A stretch of 14,303 nt of DNA. It comes from Candidatus Omnitrophota bacterium. Its GTDB lineage: Bacteria > Omnitrophota > Gorgyraeia > Velamenicoccales > Velamenicoccaceae. Numbering within the stretch: position 1 is the stretch's first letter; each line of letters opens with the position of its first letter. Shown here one piece after another: positions 6,965 to 13,142 of the stretch. The stretch lies in assembly GCA_028717105.1 (NCBI GenBank), contig JAQUOM010000033.1, positions 1 through 14,303 of the forward strand, given 5' to 3'. The notes under the pieces were generated by a model. The model saw only the letters and a list, made by a program, of their open reading frames with translations, was not told where the DNA came from and did not search any database. Position numbers and translations under genes: made by a program.

Positions 6965-7777
6965 ATGAACGAAATAGAAAGTATTCTCTGTAAGGTTCTG
7001 GATTGCAGCCGTCCCGAATTATATCTGGACCGTTCCCGCCGCGCCCTGCGTTTTCGTGAGAGCAGGCGCCTAGATGATATCCTGCGCCGGCGGATGGAAG
7101 GCGAGCCTTTGCAGTACCTTCTGGGGGACGTTGATTTTATGGGGCTCAAGCTTCGTGTCAAGCCCGGCGTGCTTGTGCCCAGGCCGGAGACGGAAGTCCT
7201 GGTGGAAGAAGCGGTCCGAAGGCTCAAAGAGGCAGACGCTTGTTGCCGGAATATATTAGAGATCGGAACGGGCAGCGGCAATATCGCCATCGCTCTGGCA
7301 TCGTTCCTGCCGGCGGGCTGCCTCGGGCATATTGTGGCGGTCGATGTGTCGCCGACCTGCCTGTCGGTAGCGCGTTCCAATGCCAGGCGGTGCGGCGTGT
7401 CCGGAAAGATCACCTTTTTAATGTCTGATCTCTTTTCTTCCCTGAAGAAAGAGCGGTTTGACGTCTTTATTTCCAACCCTCCGTATATTTCCCGTCGCGA
7501 GGCCGGCCGCCTGCCGCGCGACGTGCAGAGAGAGCCGGCGCAAGCCCTTCTGGCGGGTCAGGACGGGTTATTTTTTTACCGCAGGATCGAACAAGGCGCC
7601 CGGACGTTTTTAAAGGCCGGCGGACAGGTTTTCCTGGAGATAGGGGAGACGCAGGCAGGGGCGTTGCGGAAAATTTTTCAGAGACGCGCGGGTTGGTCTG
7701 CGGTAGAATTTATCAAGGATCTTGCAGGCCGGGATCGCGTCGCGGTCATCGGTAAATTGAGGCGTAAAGGCATTTGA
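6965..7777 (+). CDS. prmC: Release factor glutamine N5-methyltransferase
   Basis: S-adenosylmethionine-dependent enzyme that methylates the Gln side chain of the GGQ motif in RF1 and RF2, raising release efficiency. At 270 aa it has a typical length. The N-terminal helical domain recognises the release factor (PLQYLLG near residue 48; VPRPETEVLV at 71-80). The SAM-binding motif I is LEIGTGSGNIAIA (98-110), an acidic end VAVDVS follows, and the catalytic NPPYIS starts at residue 171. A GAGG at 6952-6955 precedes the ATG by 9 nt. The 95-nt gap after prfA holds no gene. The prfA-prmC pairing is widely conserved and removes ambiguity with the ribosomal protein L3 homologue PrmB. Confidence 0.96.
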   Translation: MNEIESILCKVLDCSRPELYLDRSRRALRFRESRRLDDILRRRMEGEPLQYLLGDVDFMGLKLRVKPGVLVPRPETEVLVEEAVRRLKEADACCRNILEIGTGSGNIAIALASFLPAGCLGHIVAVDVSPTCLSVARSNARRCGVSGKITFLMSDLFSSLKKERFDVFISNPPYISRREAGRLPRDVQREPAQALLAGQDGLFFYRRIEQGARTFLKAGGQVFLEIGETQAGALRKIFQRRAGWSAVEFIKDLAGRDRVAVIGKLRRKGI

Positions 7778-7789
7778 GTCTTTGGGTAA

Positions 7790-7865
7790 CGTCGTTACGG
7801 TTGCGCCTGTGACGAACGGCGTTATCGGACGGTTCTCCGGGCATCGTCACCGGGGCAGGGCAACG
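7790..7865 (+). repeat. 76-bp hairpin-forming repeat, copy 2 (before murA)
   Basis: Second copy of the element at 5718-5792. It begins 13 nt after the prmC stop and ends 26 nt before the murA ATG. The perfect 7-bp GTGACGA/TCGTCAC core and the GTTGC/GCAAC pair are unchanged. The C-to-G change at 7854 introduces a mismatch in the extended GCGCC stem rather than a compensating pair. That fits recent duplication of a DNA repeat somewhat better than a constrained RNA fold. The murA Shine-Dalgarno (AAGG) lies outside the element. Confidence 0.85.
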
Positions 7866-7891
7866 CGGGAAAAATTTCCAAGGTATAAACG

Positions 7892-9157
7892 ATGGACAAA
7901 CTGATTGTTGAGGGCGGAGTTCCTCTGCGGGGTGCGGTGGAGGTGTCGGGGTCCAAGAACTCGCTTCTGCCGATCCTGGCGGCGACCCTCCTGACAAGAG
8001 AGCGGTGCGTCCTTAAGAACGCGCCGGACCTGCGCGATACGGTCTCGATGCTCAAGCTTCTCAGGTATCTCGGCGTCGCCTACGAATTCAAGGACCATAC
8101 GATCAGCTTGAGGCCTAACGGGCTGGAACGTTACGAGGCGCCGTATAAACTGGTGGCAACGATGCGCGCCTCCTTTTGTGTTTTGGGGCCGTTGCTGGCG
8201 CGCTACAGGAAGGCCCGTGTTTCTCTGCCCGGAGGCTGTATTATCGGCGTGCGGCCCGTAGACCTGCATTTGAAAGGGTTGTCCAAGCTTGGTGCGGGCA
8301 TCCAGATCAAGGAAGGTTATGTGATCGCCGAGGCCAGGCGCCTGAGGGGGGCTCATATTTATTTAGGCGGGTCATTCGGTTCTTCCGTCCTCGCTACGGG
8401 AAATGTCATGATGGCTGCCACGCTTGCATCCGGGACGACGGTGATCGAAAACGCGGCGTGCGAACCCGAGGTCGTTGATTTGGCCCGTTTTCTGATGAAA
8501 ATGGGCGCGAAGATCAAGGGCGAGGGGTCGCCTTATCTGGAGATTACCGGCGTCAAAGAGCTTCACGGCGCCGAATACGAAGTGATTCCCGATAGGATCG
8601 AAGCGGCGACGCTGATCATGGCCGCCGGAGTGACGCGCGGTGAAGTCCTCGTCAAAAAGGCCAGGGCCGAACACATGATGGCCGTTTTAGAAAAGCTCCA
8701 GGATGCGGGGATGAATTTCAAGATCATGCGCGACGCCGTGCTTGTTAAAAAGACATCGCGGCGCTTTAAGCCGACGGACGTCGTGACCCTGCCGTATCCC
8801 GGTTTTCCGACGGATGTGCAGGCGCAGTTCATGACCCTGATGAGCGTCAGCGACGGCATCAGCGTCATTACTGAAAAGATTTATCCTGACCGTTTCATGC
8901 ACGTCGCGGAATTGAACCGCATGGGCGCGCAGGTCAAGAGAGAGGGGCCGTATGCCGTGGTGCACGGTATCCGGTGTTTAAGCGGCGCGCCGGTGATGGC
9001 TTCCGATCTGAGGGCTTCGGCGGCCCTGGTCTTGGCGGGGCTTGTCGCCCGCGGCAAGACCGAAGTTTCCAGGATCTATCATTTGGACCGCGGCTATGAG
9101 CGGCTTGAGGAAAAGTTAAAAGCCTTAGGAGCAAAGATAGAACGCGTGAAAGAATGA
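7892..9157 (+). CDS. murA: UDP-N-acetylglucosamine 1-carboxyvinyltransferase
   Basis: First committed step of peptidoglycan synthesis: transfers enolpyruvate from PEP to UDP-GlcNAc in the cytoplasm. At 421 aa it is close to the E. coli length. Key residues are visible: Lys22-Asn23 in SGSKN, the catalytic-loop Cys116 in LPGGCIIGVRPVDLH (equivalent to E. coli Cys115, the residue alkylated by fosfomycin), and the Asp of PGFPTDVQAQF (equivalent to Asp305). A Cys rather than Asp at 116 predicts the fosfomycin-sensitive form. AAGG at about 7880 precedes the ATG by 8 nt. The gene shows that this organism makes peptidoglycan. A 76-bp repeat lies upstream and an AT-rich palindromic element downstream. 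Confidence 0.98.
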   Translation: MDKLIVEGGVPLRGAVEVSGSKNSLLPILAATLLTRERCVLKNAPDLRDTVSMLKLLRYLGVAYEFKDHTISLRPNGLERYEAPYKLVATMRASFCVLGPLLARYRKARVSLPGGCIIGVRPVDLHLKGLSKLGAGIQIKEGYVIAEARRLRGAHIYLGGSFGSSVLATGNVMMAATLASGTTVIENAACEPEVVDLARFLMKMGAKIKGEGSPYLEITGVKELHGAEYEVIPDRIEAATLIMAAGVTRGEVLVKKARAEHMMAVLEKLQDAGMNFKIMRDAVLVKKTSRRFKPTDVVTLPYPGFPTDVQAQFMTLMSVSDGISVITEKIYPDRFMHVAELNRMGAQVKREGPYAVVHGIRCLSGAPVMASDLRASAALVLAGLVARGKTEVSRIYHLDRGYERLEEKLKALGAKIERVKE

Positions 9158-9164
9158 TTCGTGT

Positions 9165-9296
9165 AAATGTCTAATTTCGAAATTCTAATGACGAATCAAA
9201 TTCCAATGCCTCAAAGAACCAAGGACCTTTTTGATATTTTTCGACATTAAGACATTCGAACTTTATTAGGCATTCGGGCTTGGGAATTCGTCATTA
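9165..9296. repeat. AT-rich palindromic intergenic element, left of trp operon
   Basis: TAATGACGAAT (9186-9196) is perfectly complementary to ATTCGTCATTA (9286-9296), and inside it AATGCCT (9205-9211) pairs with AGGCATT (9268-9274). A second pairing, AATGTCTAATTTCGA (from 9165) with TCGACATTAAGACATT (9241-9256), crosses the first, so both cannot nest. The tract is visibly more AT-rich than the flanking genes. It shares the 12-mer CAAATTCCAATG (9197-9208) with the element at 12318-12390. It looks like a dispersed palindromic repeat; a role as terminator or as leader of the trp operon is possible but not shown. Confidence 0.65.
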
Positions 9297-9314
9297 AACT
9301 GAAGAAGGGCTTGT

Positions 9315-9878
9315 ATGATATTGATGATCGACAATTATGATTCCTTTACCTATAATCTCGTCCAGTATCTTGGAGAGATGGGCCAGGAGCTGAAAGTTTT
9401 TCGTAATGACAAAATTACGGTCTCGCGCATCCGCAGCCTCAAGCCGGATTTCATCGTCATCTCGCCCGGCCCGGGGCGGCCGGAGGATGCCGGGATATCC
9501 ATTGATGTCATTCGCGCTTTCGGAGGCAAGGTCCCCATTCTGGGTGTCTGCCTGGGGCATCAGGCGATCGGTTATTGTTTCGGCGCCAAAGTCGTCCGGG
9601 CCGGGAAGCTCATGCATGGTAAAACTTCCCTCGTCTATCATAAAGGAATGGGGATATTCCGGGGTTTGCCAAATCCCCTGGAAGCCACGCGTTATCATTC
9701 CCTGCTCGTGGAGACCAGGGGTTTTCCTAAAGACCTTATTGTGACCGCCCGGACCAGAGACAAGGAGATCATGGGGCTCCAGCACAGGCACGATCCCATC
9801 TTCGGCGTGCAGTTTCATCCGGAATCCGTGATGACAAAATCCGGTAAACACCTTTTGAAAAATTTTCTTGAGTTATGA
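9315..9878 (+). CDS. trpG: Anthranilate synthase glutamine amidotransferase subunit (may also serve as PabA)
   Basis: Class I glutamine amidotransferase that makes ammonia from glutamine for the TrpE chorismate-to-anthranilate reaction. It is 187 aa, the stand-alone size, so not fused to TrpE or TrpD. The NYDSFTYNLVQYLG start and SPGPGRPEDAG (50-60) are characteristic. The triad is Cys79 (GVCLGHQ), His168 and Glu170 (QFHPES). GAAGGG (9304-9309) is the Shine-Dalgarno site. First gene of the trpGDCF unit, sharing 4 nt with trpD. No trpE lies in this window, so its partner is encoded elsewhere; such subunits often also serve aminodeoxychorismate synthase in folate synthesis. No Trp-rich leader peptide or T-box was seen upstream. 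Confidence 0.95.
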   Translation: MILMIDNYDSFTYNLVQYLGEMGQELKVFRNDKITVSRIRSLKPDFIVISPGPGRPEDAGISIDVIRAFGGKVPILGVCLGHQAIGYCFGAKVVRAGKLMHGKTSLVYHKGMGIFRGLPNPLEATRYHSLLVETRGFPKDLIVTARTRDKEIMGLQHRHDPIFGVQFHPESVMTKSGKHLLKNFLEL

Positions 9879-10897
9879 TACAGGATGCCGTCAAAAAAGT
9901 TTCGTCCGGCGTTTCTTTGAGCGCGCAAGAAATGGAAGCCGCCATGTCCCAGATCGCCGAAGGCCATGTCTCGGAAGCGGACATGGTCCTTTTTTTGGAC
10001 CGTTTGGCCAAAAAGGGCGAGACGGCCGATGAGTTCACCGGCGCCGTGCGCGCGATGCGGCGTTTCGTCAGGCCCTTGAACGTGCAGGCGGAGATGATCT
10101 TCGACGCCTGCGGCACGGGAGGGGATGTCAAAGGGACGTTTAACGTCTCGACGGTCGCGGCGTTTGTCATCGCGGGCGCGGGCGTTACGGTCGCCAAGCA
10201 CGGTAATCGTTCAGTCTCAAGCAAGTGCGGCAGCGCCGACCTGATGGAAGAACTGGGGGTCAATATCAATGCGCCCGTGGAAACGATCGAGAAGTGTTTG
10301 AAGGAGATCGGCCTGGCGTTTCTTTTCGCGCCTCTCCTGCATCCCGCCATGGCCCACGTTCAGCCGGCCCGCCGCAAGCTTCAGACGCGCACGATCTTCA
10401 ATGTCCTGGGCCCGTTGATCAATCCGGCTTTTCCGACGCATCAGCTCGTGGGTGTTTATGATAAAAAACTCCTGCCGGTGCTCGGCCTTGTTTTCAAGAA
10501 TTTAGGGATCAAACACGCTCTCGTCGCCTGGGGAGAAGGCGGTTATGATGAGCTGATCACGTGGGGCGCGACATATGCGTGCGAGGTTGCCGTCACCGGC
10601 GCAGAAACGCACGTGAAAGAATATGTCATCGACAGCCGCAAGCTCGACGTGCCGAAAGCCGACCCGAGGGACGTCCTCGGCGCGGACACCGCCACGAACA
10701 AGCAGATCGCCTTGAATATCCTCAAAGGGATGGAAGGGCCGGAAAGAGACATCGTGGTCTTGAACGCCGGTTGCGGCCTGTATGTCGCCGGCAAGGCCAA
10801 TACCATCAAAGACGGCATGCGCCTGGCTGAGGAGTCTGTCGATTCGGGCGCCGCCATCAAGAAGCTCAACAAGCTCATCGAATATACGAATTTATGA
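9875..10897 (+). CDS. trpD: Anthranilate phosphoribosyltransferase
   Basis: Joins anthranilate to PRPP, giving phosphoribosylanthranilate, the second step of the tryptophan branch. At 340 aa it is a normal single-domain length. The PRPP and anthranilate motifs appear in order: CGTGGD (79-84), NVST (90-93), KHGNRSVSSKCGSADLMEELG (108 onward), HPAMAHVQPARRKL and GPLINPAF. The ATG overlaps the trpG stop (ATGA) and the TGA overlaps the trpC ATG, so the four trp genes are translationally coupled. The gene has no strong Shine-Dalgarno site of its own. It is not the thymidine/pyrimidine phosphorylase relative, because the KHGNR...GSAD block and the trp neighbours fit TrpD. Confidence 0.97.
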   Translation: MIQDAVKKVSSGVSLSAQEMEAAMSQIAEGHVSEADMVLFLDRLAKKGETADEFTGAVRAMRRFVRPLNVQAEMIFDACGTGGDVKGTFNVSTVAAFVIAGAGVTVAKHGNRSVSSKCGSADLMEELGVNINAPVETIEKCLKEIGLAFLFAPLLHPAMAHVQPARRKLQTRTIFNVLGPLINPAFPTHQLVGVYDKKLLPVLGLVFKNLGIKHALVAWGEGGYDELITWGATYACEVAVTGAETHVKEYVIDSRKLDVPKADPRDVLGADTATNKQIALNILKGMEGPERDIVVLNAGCGLYVAGKANTIKDGMRLAEESVDSGAAIKKLNKLIEYTNL

Positions 10898-11682
10898 ACA
10901 TCCTCGACGAGATTGTTTTTCATACGCGTCAAGCCCTGGATCGCCGTAAACAGGAGATACCCCAGGCAGAGCTTCTCAAGCGCCTCCAGGGTCCGCAGGA
11001 GGCCCCGCGGTTCAAGGCCGCCCTAGCAGCTTCCGGGGGCGCGCATCTTATCGCAGAGATCAAAAAGTCTTCTCCGTCCTCCGGCGTCATCCGTCCCGAC
11101 TTCGATCCTGTTTCCATCGCCTTGGCATACGCCCGCGCGGGTGTCAGCGCCTTATCTATTCTGACGGAAGAGAAGTATTTCGGCGGCAAGCTCTCGTATC
11201 TTGACGAGGTCAGGAGGGCTGTTTCCTTGCCGGTCCTGCGCAAGGATTTTATCGTTGACGAATACCAGGTCTATGAGTCCAAAGTTCACGGAGCGGACGC
11301 GATCCTTTTGATCGCGTCTCTTTTAGACCGGCCGGCCCTGCGCCGTTTCGCCCAGCTGGCTTCCGACTGTTCTCTCGACGTGCTTCTGGAGATCCACGAG
11401 GAAGGCGATATCGAGAAGGCCGCCGAGGCGCCGCAGGCGGTCATCGGCGTCAATACGCGCGATCTTAAGGATTTTTCTACCGATTTCGGCGTCCTGACGC
11501 GTCTGGCCGGTAAACTTCCTAAAGATAGACTGGTCATTTGCGAAAGCGGCGTCAAGGACAAGGGGGACCTGGCGTTGATCAAAGAGACCGGCGTGCAGGG
11601 CGTCCTCGTGGGCACGAGCCTCATGCGCGCCAAAGACCCCGGCGCGCTCGCCGCGGCATTCGTCCAATTCCTGCGTTCATGA
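10894..11682 (+). CDS. trpC: Indole-3-glycerol phosphate synthase
   Basis: Closes the ring of the carboxyphenylamino-deoxyribulose phosphate intermediate to indole-3-glycerol phosphate, with loss of CO2 and water. It is 262 aa, a stand-alone TIM barrel, not the TrpC-TrpF fusion of enterics. Active-site blocks: IAEIKKSSPSSG (53-64, Glu55 and Lys57), LRKDF (115-119, Lys117), LEIHEE (165 onward), GVNTRDL (185-191, Asn187) and CESGV (216-220). Overlaps trpD by 4 nt and trpF by 4 nt. Depends on upstream translation, as no separate ribosome-binding site is visible. Confidence 0.97.
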   Translation: MNILDEIVFHTRQALDRRKQEIPQAELLKRLQGPQEAPRFKAALAASGGAHLIAEIKKSSPSSGVIRPDFDPVSIALAYARAGVSALSILTEEKYFGGKLSYLDEVRRAVSLPVLRKDFIVDEYQVYESKVHGADAILLIASLLDRPALRRFAQLASDCSLDVLLEIHEEGDIEKAAEAPQAVIGVNTRDLKDFSTDFGVLTRLAGKLPKDRLVICESGVKDKGDLALIKETGVQGVLVGTSLMRAKDPGALAAAFVQFLRS

Positions 11683-12308
11683 AGACGAAAGTCAAGATTT
11701 GCGGGATCACGAACTTGCGCGATGCCCGGGCCGCTGCGGCCGCAGGCGCGGATCTTCTTGGATTTGTTTTTTATAAGAAAAGCCCTCGTTACATTGCGCC
11801 TTCGAAGGCCCGTCGCCTGATCGCCTGTTTGCCCCGGACGGTCCGCAAGGTCGGAGTTTTTGTCAATGAAGGCAAAGAGTGCGTGAAAGCGGTGGCGGCG
11901 TCCTGCGGTTTGGACATGGTGCAGTTTCACGGCACAGAGACACCGGCCTACGTGAATTCTTTTAAAGGATACGGCGCCATCAAGGCGGTCCGCGTCCGGG
12001 ATCGCCGTTCTCTCGATGGGTTAGGCCGGTATCGGGCGGATTTTTTTCTTCTGGATACTTTCCATCGGTGCCGCTTCGGCGGCACGGGCAAGAGGTTTGC
12101 CTGGAAGGTTCTGGCATCCCTGGAAAAAAAGAAAGCGAAAATCATTGTTTCCGGCGGCCTGACGCCGGAGAACGTCGGTGAGCTTCTCCGGGTCTTTAAG
12201 CCCTATGCGGTGGACGTCTCCAGCGGCGTGGAGAAGGCGCCCGGCAGGAAGGACCACGGGCTCGTTAAAAGATTCATAGATGCCGTGAAGGGCTTTGAGG
12301 GGAGATAA
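11679..12308 (+). CDS. trpF: Phosphoribosylanthranilate isomerase
   Basis: Catalyses the Amadori rearrangement between the TrpD and TrpC steps. The start is set at 11679, where ATG overlaps the trpC stop (ATGA). The frame stays open back to about 11538, but that extension lies inside trpC and is Arg/Gly-rich noise. The product is 209 aa with the full (beta/alpha)8 pattern: KVKICGITN with catalytic Cys8, QFHG, LLDT with catalytic Asp126, GGTG (134-137), SGGLTPENV (158 onward) and DVSSGVE. Last gene of the trp unit: trpB and trpA, which often follow, do not, and an AT-rich palindromic element begins about 10 bp after the TAA. Confidence 0.96.
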   Translation: MKTKVKICGITNLRDARAAAAAGADLLGFVFYKKSPRYIAPSKARRLIACLPRTVRKVGVFVNEGKECVKAVAASCGLDMVQFHGTETPAYVNSFKGYGAIKAVRVRDRRSLDGLGRYRADFFLLDTFHRCRFGGTGKRFAWKVLASLEKKKAKIIVSGGLTPENVGELLRVFKPYAVDVSSGVEKAPGRKDHGLVKRFIDAVKGFEGR

Positions 12309-12317
12309 GGTTGCGAT

Positions 12318-12390
12318 GAATGACCAAATTCCAATGACCAAACAGAAGTTTTTGTTTGATGATTGGACATTGGGATTTATTTGGTTATTG
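12318..12390. repeat. AT-rich palindromic intergenic element, right of trp operon
   Basis: The left arm (12318-12343) contains AATGACCAAA twice in tandem. The right arm (12361-12390) is its imperfect reverse complement, with AATGTCC and AATAACC variants. Together they make a long hairpin with a short AT-rich loop. It shares CAAATTCCAATG (12325-12336) with the element at 9165-9296, in the same orientation. Further TTGGTTATTGG words follow at about 12395. It probably belongs to the same dispersed repeat family. It could also end trp transcription, though no clean stem plus T-run is present. Confidence 0.65.
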
Positions 12391-12427
12391 TTTCTTGGTT
12401 ATTGGTGATTGAGTAAAAGGAGCTCTT

Positions 12428-12721
12428 ATGACAATAAAGCAGTGGATCGAGTTATGCCATGCGACAGCCAAGGAAAAGGGGTGGTGGGATTTTGAGCGAT
12501 CCGACGGCGAGCTCATCGCATTGATGCATTCGGAACTTTCCGAGGCGCTGGAGGCCTTGCGCAATGATTTAGACAAGGATGCGGTTGCCGAAGAGATGGC
12601 AGATTGTTGTATCCGTATCTTTGATTATTGCGGCGCGCGCGGCCTGGACCTGGAAGAAGCGCTCAAGAAGAAAGCCGAGAAAAACAAGAGCCGGCCGTAT
12701 CGGCATGGAAAAAAGTTCTGA
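12428..12721 (+). CDS. MazG-like nucleotide pyrophosphohydrolase
   Basis: Small all-alpha NTP pyrophosphohydrolase-fold protein, 97 aa, expected to cleave NTPs or dNTPs to the monophosphate and pyrophosphate, often as house-cleaning of damaged nucleotides. The metal-binding signature is present: Glu36-x2-Glu39 (SELSEA) and Glu56-x2-Asp59 (EEMAD), 16 residues apart. The C-terminal NKSRPYRHGKKF is typical of this MazG-like subfamily. The ATG is preceded by AAGGAG (12417-12422) at 5 nt. This is one compact domain, unlike the two-domain MazG of E. coli. No toxin or phage gene lies beside it, so a house-cleaning role is more likely than a toxin-linked one, but the true substrate is unknown. Confidence 0.88.
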   Translation: MTIKQWIELCHATAKEKGWWDFERSDGELIALMHSELSEALEALRNDLDKDAVAEEMADCCIRIFDYCGARGLDLEEALKKKAEKNKSRPYRHGKKF

Positions 12722-12755
12722 AATAAGGATATATTTGCCCCTTGCTCAAACGCTT

Positions 12756-12791
12756 GAAGATTTCTGCCAAGACGGGTCGGCAGAAATCTTC
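12756..12791 (+). terminator. 13-bp perfect stem-loop after the MazG-like gene
   Basis: GAAGATTTCTGCC (12756-12768) is exactly complementary to GGCAGAAATCTTC (12779-12791), with a 10-nt loop. It starts 34 nt after the stop codon. The stem is strong, but no T-run follows, so a canonical intrinsic terminator is doubtful. It could stabilise the 3' end, assist Rho-dependent ending, or be a repeat. Low confidence in the terminator function, high in the structure. Confidence 0.4.
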
Positions 12792-12807
12792 TTCGCGAGC
12801 TTCGGGG

Positions 12808-12848
12808 TTAATTTTGCAGGGGAAGAAACCTGCTATAGGCAAAATTAA
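12808..12848 (+). promoter_or_regulatory. Hairpin directly upstream of the 50-aa gene, touching its Shine-Dalgarno site
   Basis: TTAATTTT (12808-12815) pairs with AAAATTAA (12841-12848) and GCAGG (12816-12820) pairs with CCTGC (12829-12833), leaving an 8-nt loop and a 7-nt bulge. An alternative is the 10-bp perfect pair TTAATTTTGC/GCAAAATTAA. The 3' arm includes the first two bases of the Shine-Dalgarno AAGGG (12847-12851), 6 nt before the ATG at 12858. Folding could therefore modulate translation of the small protein. Structure seen; function inferred. Confidence 0.4.
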
Positions 12849-12857
12849 GGGTACATC

Positions 12858-13010
12858 ATGTTTAATCTTCCCGATATGGCCAAGCTGGCGCAGGCAGCCA
12901 AAGAAGTGCAGGACAAGCAGCAGAGGACCGAGGAACGCAAGATGGAGCTCCTTTCCAGGATCGAGCAGAAGCTTGACAAGATCCTTGAGGAGCTAAAAAA
13001 GGGCAGATAA
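12858..13010 (+). CDS. Small hypothetical helical protein, 50 aa
   Basis: The frame encodes 50 residues beginning MFNLPDMAKLAQAAKEVQDK and ending KLDKILEELKKGR. AAGGG lies 6 nt upstream of the ATG, an in-frame TAA at 12846 fixes the start region, and an intrinsic terminator follows 16 nt after the stop, all supporting a real gene. The composition is highly charged (Lys, Glu, Arg, Gln), with no Gly, Pro or Cys after residue 5 until the penultimate Gly. Leu/Ile spacing in the last 22 residues suggests an amphipathic helix or coiled coil. There is no membrane segment or signal peptide. The start recalls the N-terminal helix of YbaB/EbfC-type nucleoid proteins (MFxxxx...LMKQAQ), but it is far too short to be one. 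I do not recognise the family. Confidence 0.7.
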   Translation: MFNLPDMAKLAQAAKEVQDKQQRTEERKMELLSRIEQKLDKILEELKKGR

Positions 13011-13026
13011 AGGCGCTTTGGTTCAA

Positions 13027-13056
13027 ATATGCCCTCTTTTACGAGGGTATATTTTT
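13027..13056 (+). terminator. Intrinsic terminator after the 50-aa gene
   Basis: Stem ATATGCCCTC (13027-13036) with GAGGGTATAT (13043-13052), one G-U pair, a 6-nt loop, then a T-run (13052-13056). It lies 16 nt after the stop of the 50-aa gene and before the promoter of the next unit. This is the clearest Rho-independent terminator in the window. Confidence 0.85.
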
Positions 13057-13067
13057 GTCCTATTTTG

Positions 13068-13125
13068 TTCCATAAATGGAAAATAAAGCTTGATTTAATT
13101 GGGCACATATGTTACATTTATGGAA
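13068..13125. promoter_or_regulatory. Paired operator-like palindromes
   Basis: Site 1, TTCCAT-AA-ATGGAA (13068-13081), is a perfect 6-2-6 palindrome. Site 2, TTACAT-TT-ATGGAA (13112-13125), is the same except for one half-site base and an inverted AA/TT centre. The sites are exactly 44 bp apart, close to four helical turns, and site 2 covers the proposed -10 box. As a pair they also form a 13-bp inverted repeat (13066-13078 with 13115-13127). This fits a dimeric repressor binding cooperatively or by looping. No regulator gene is visible nearby. Confidence 0.5.
13090..13118 (+). promoter_or_regulatory. Probable sigma70-type promoter of the PilM/PilN-like gene
   Basis: TTGATT (13090-13095) and TACATT (13113-13118) are separated by 17 bp, each matching four of six consensus bases, in an AT-rich tract. 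It sits after an intrinsic terminator and 24 bp before the ATG at 13143, so a new transcription unit must begin around here. The -10 box overlaps the second palindromic site. Confidence 0.45.
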
Positions 13126-13142
13126 CATCAGGAATTTGTGTC

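Noticed and set aside
11538..11678. N-terminal extension of trpF inside trpC
   Set aside because: The extension is low-complexity Arg/Gly sequence in the shadow of trpC. The ATG at 11679 overlaps the trpC stop and begins with the canonical KVKICGITN.
9165..12390. CRISPR array or transposon ends around the trp operon
   Set aside because: There are no regularly spaced identical repeats with unique spacers and no transposase frame; the flanking elements are imperfect palindromes only.
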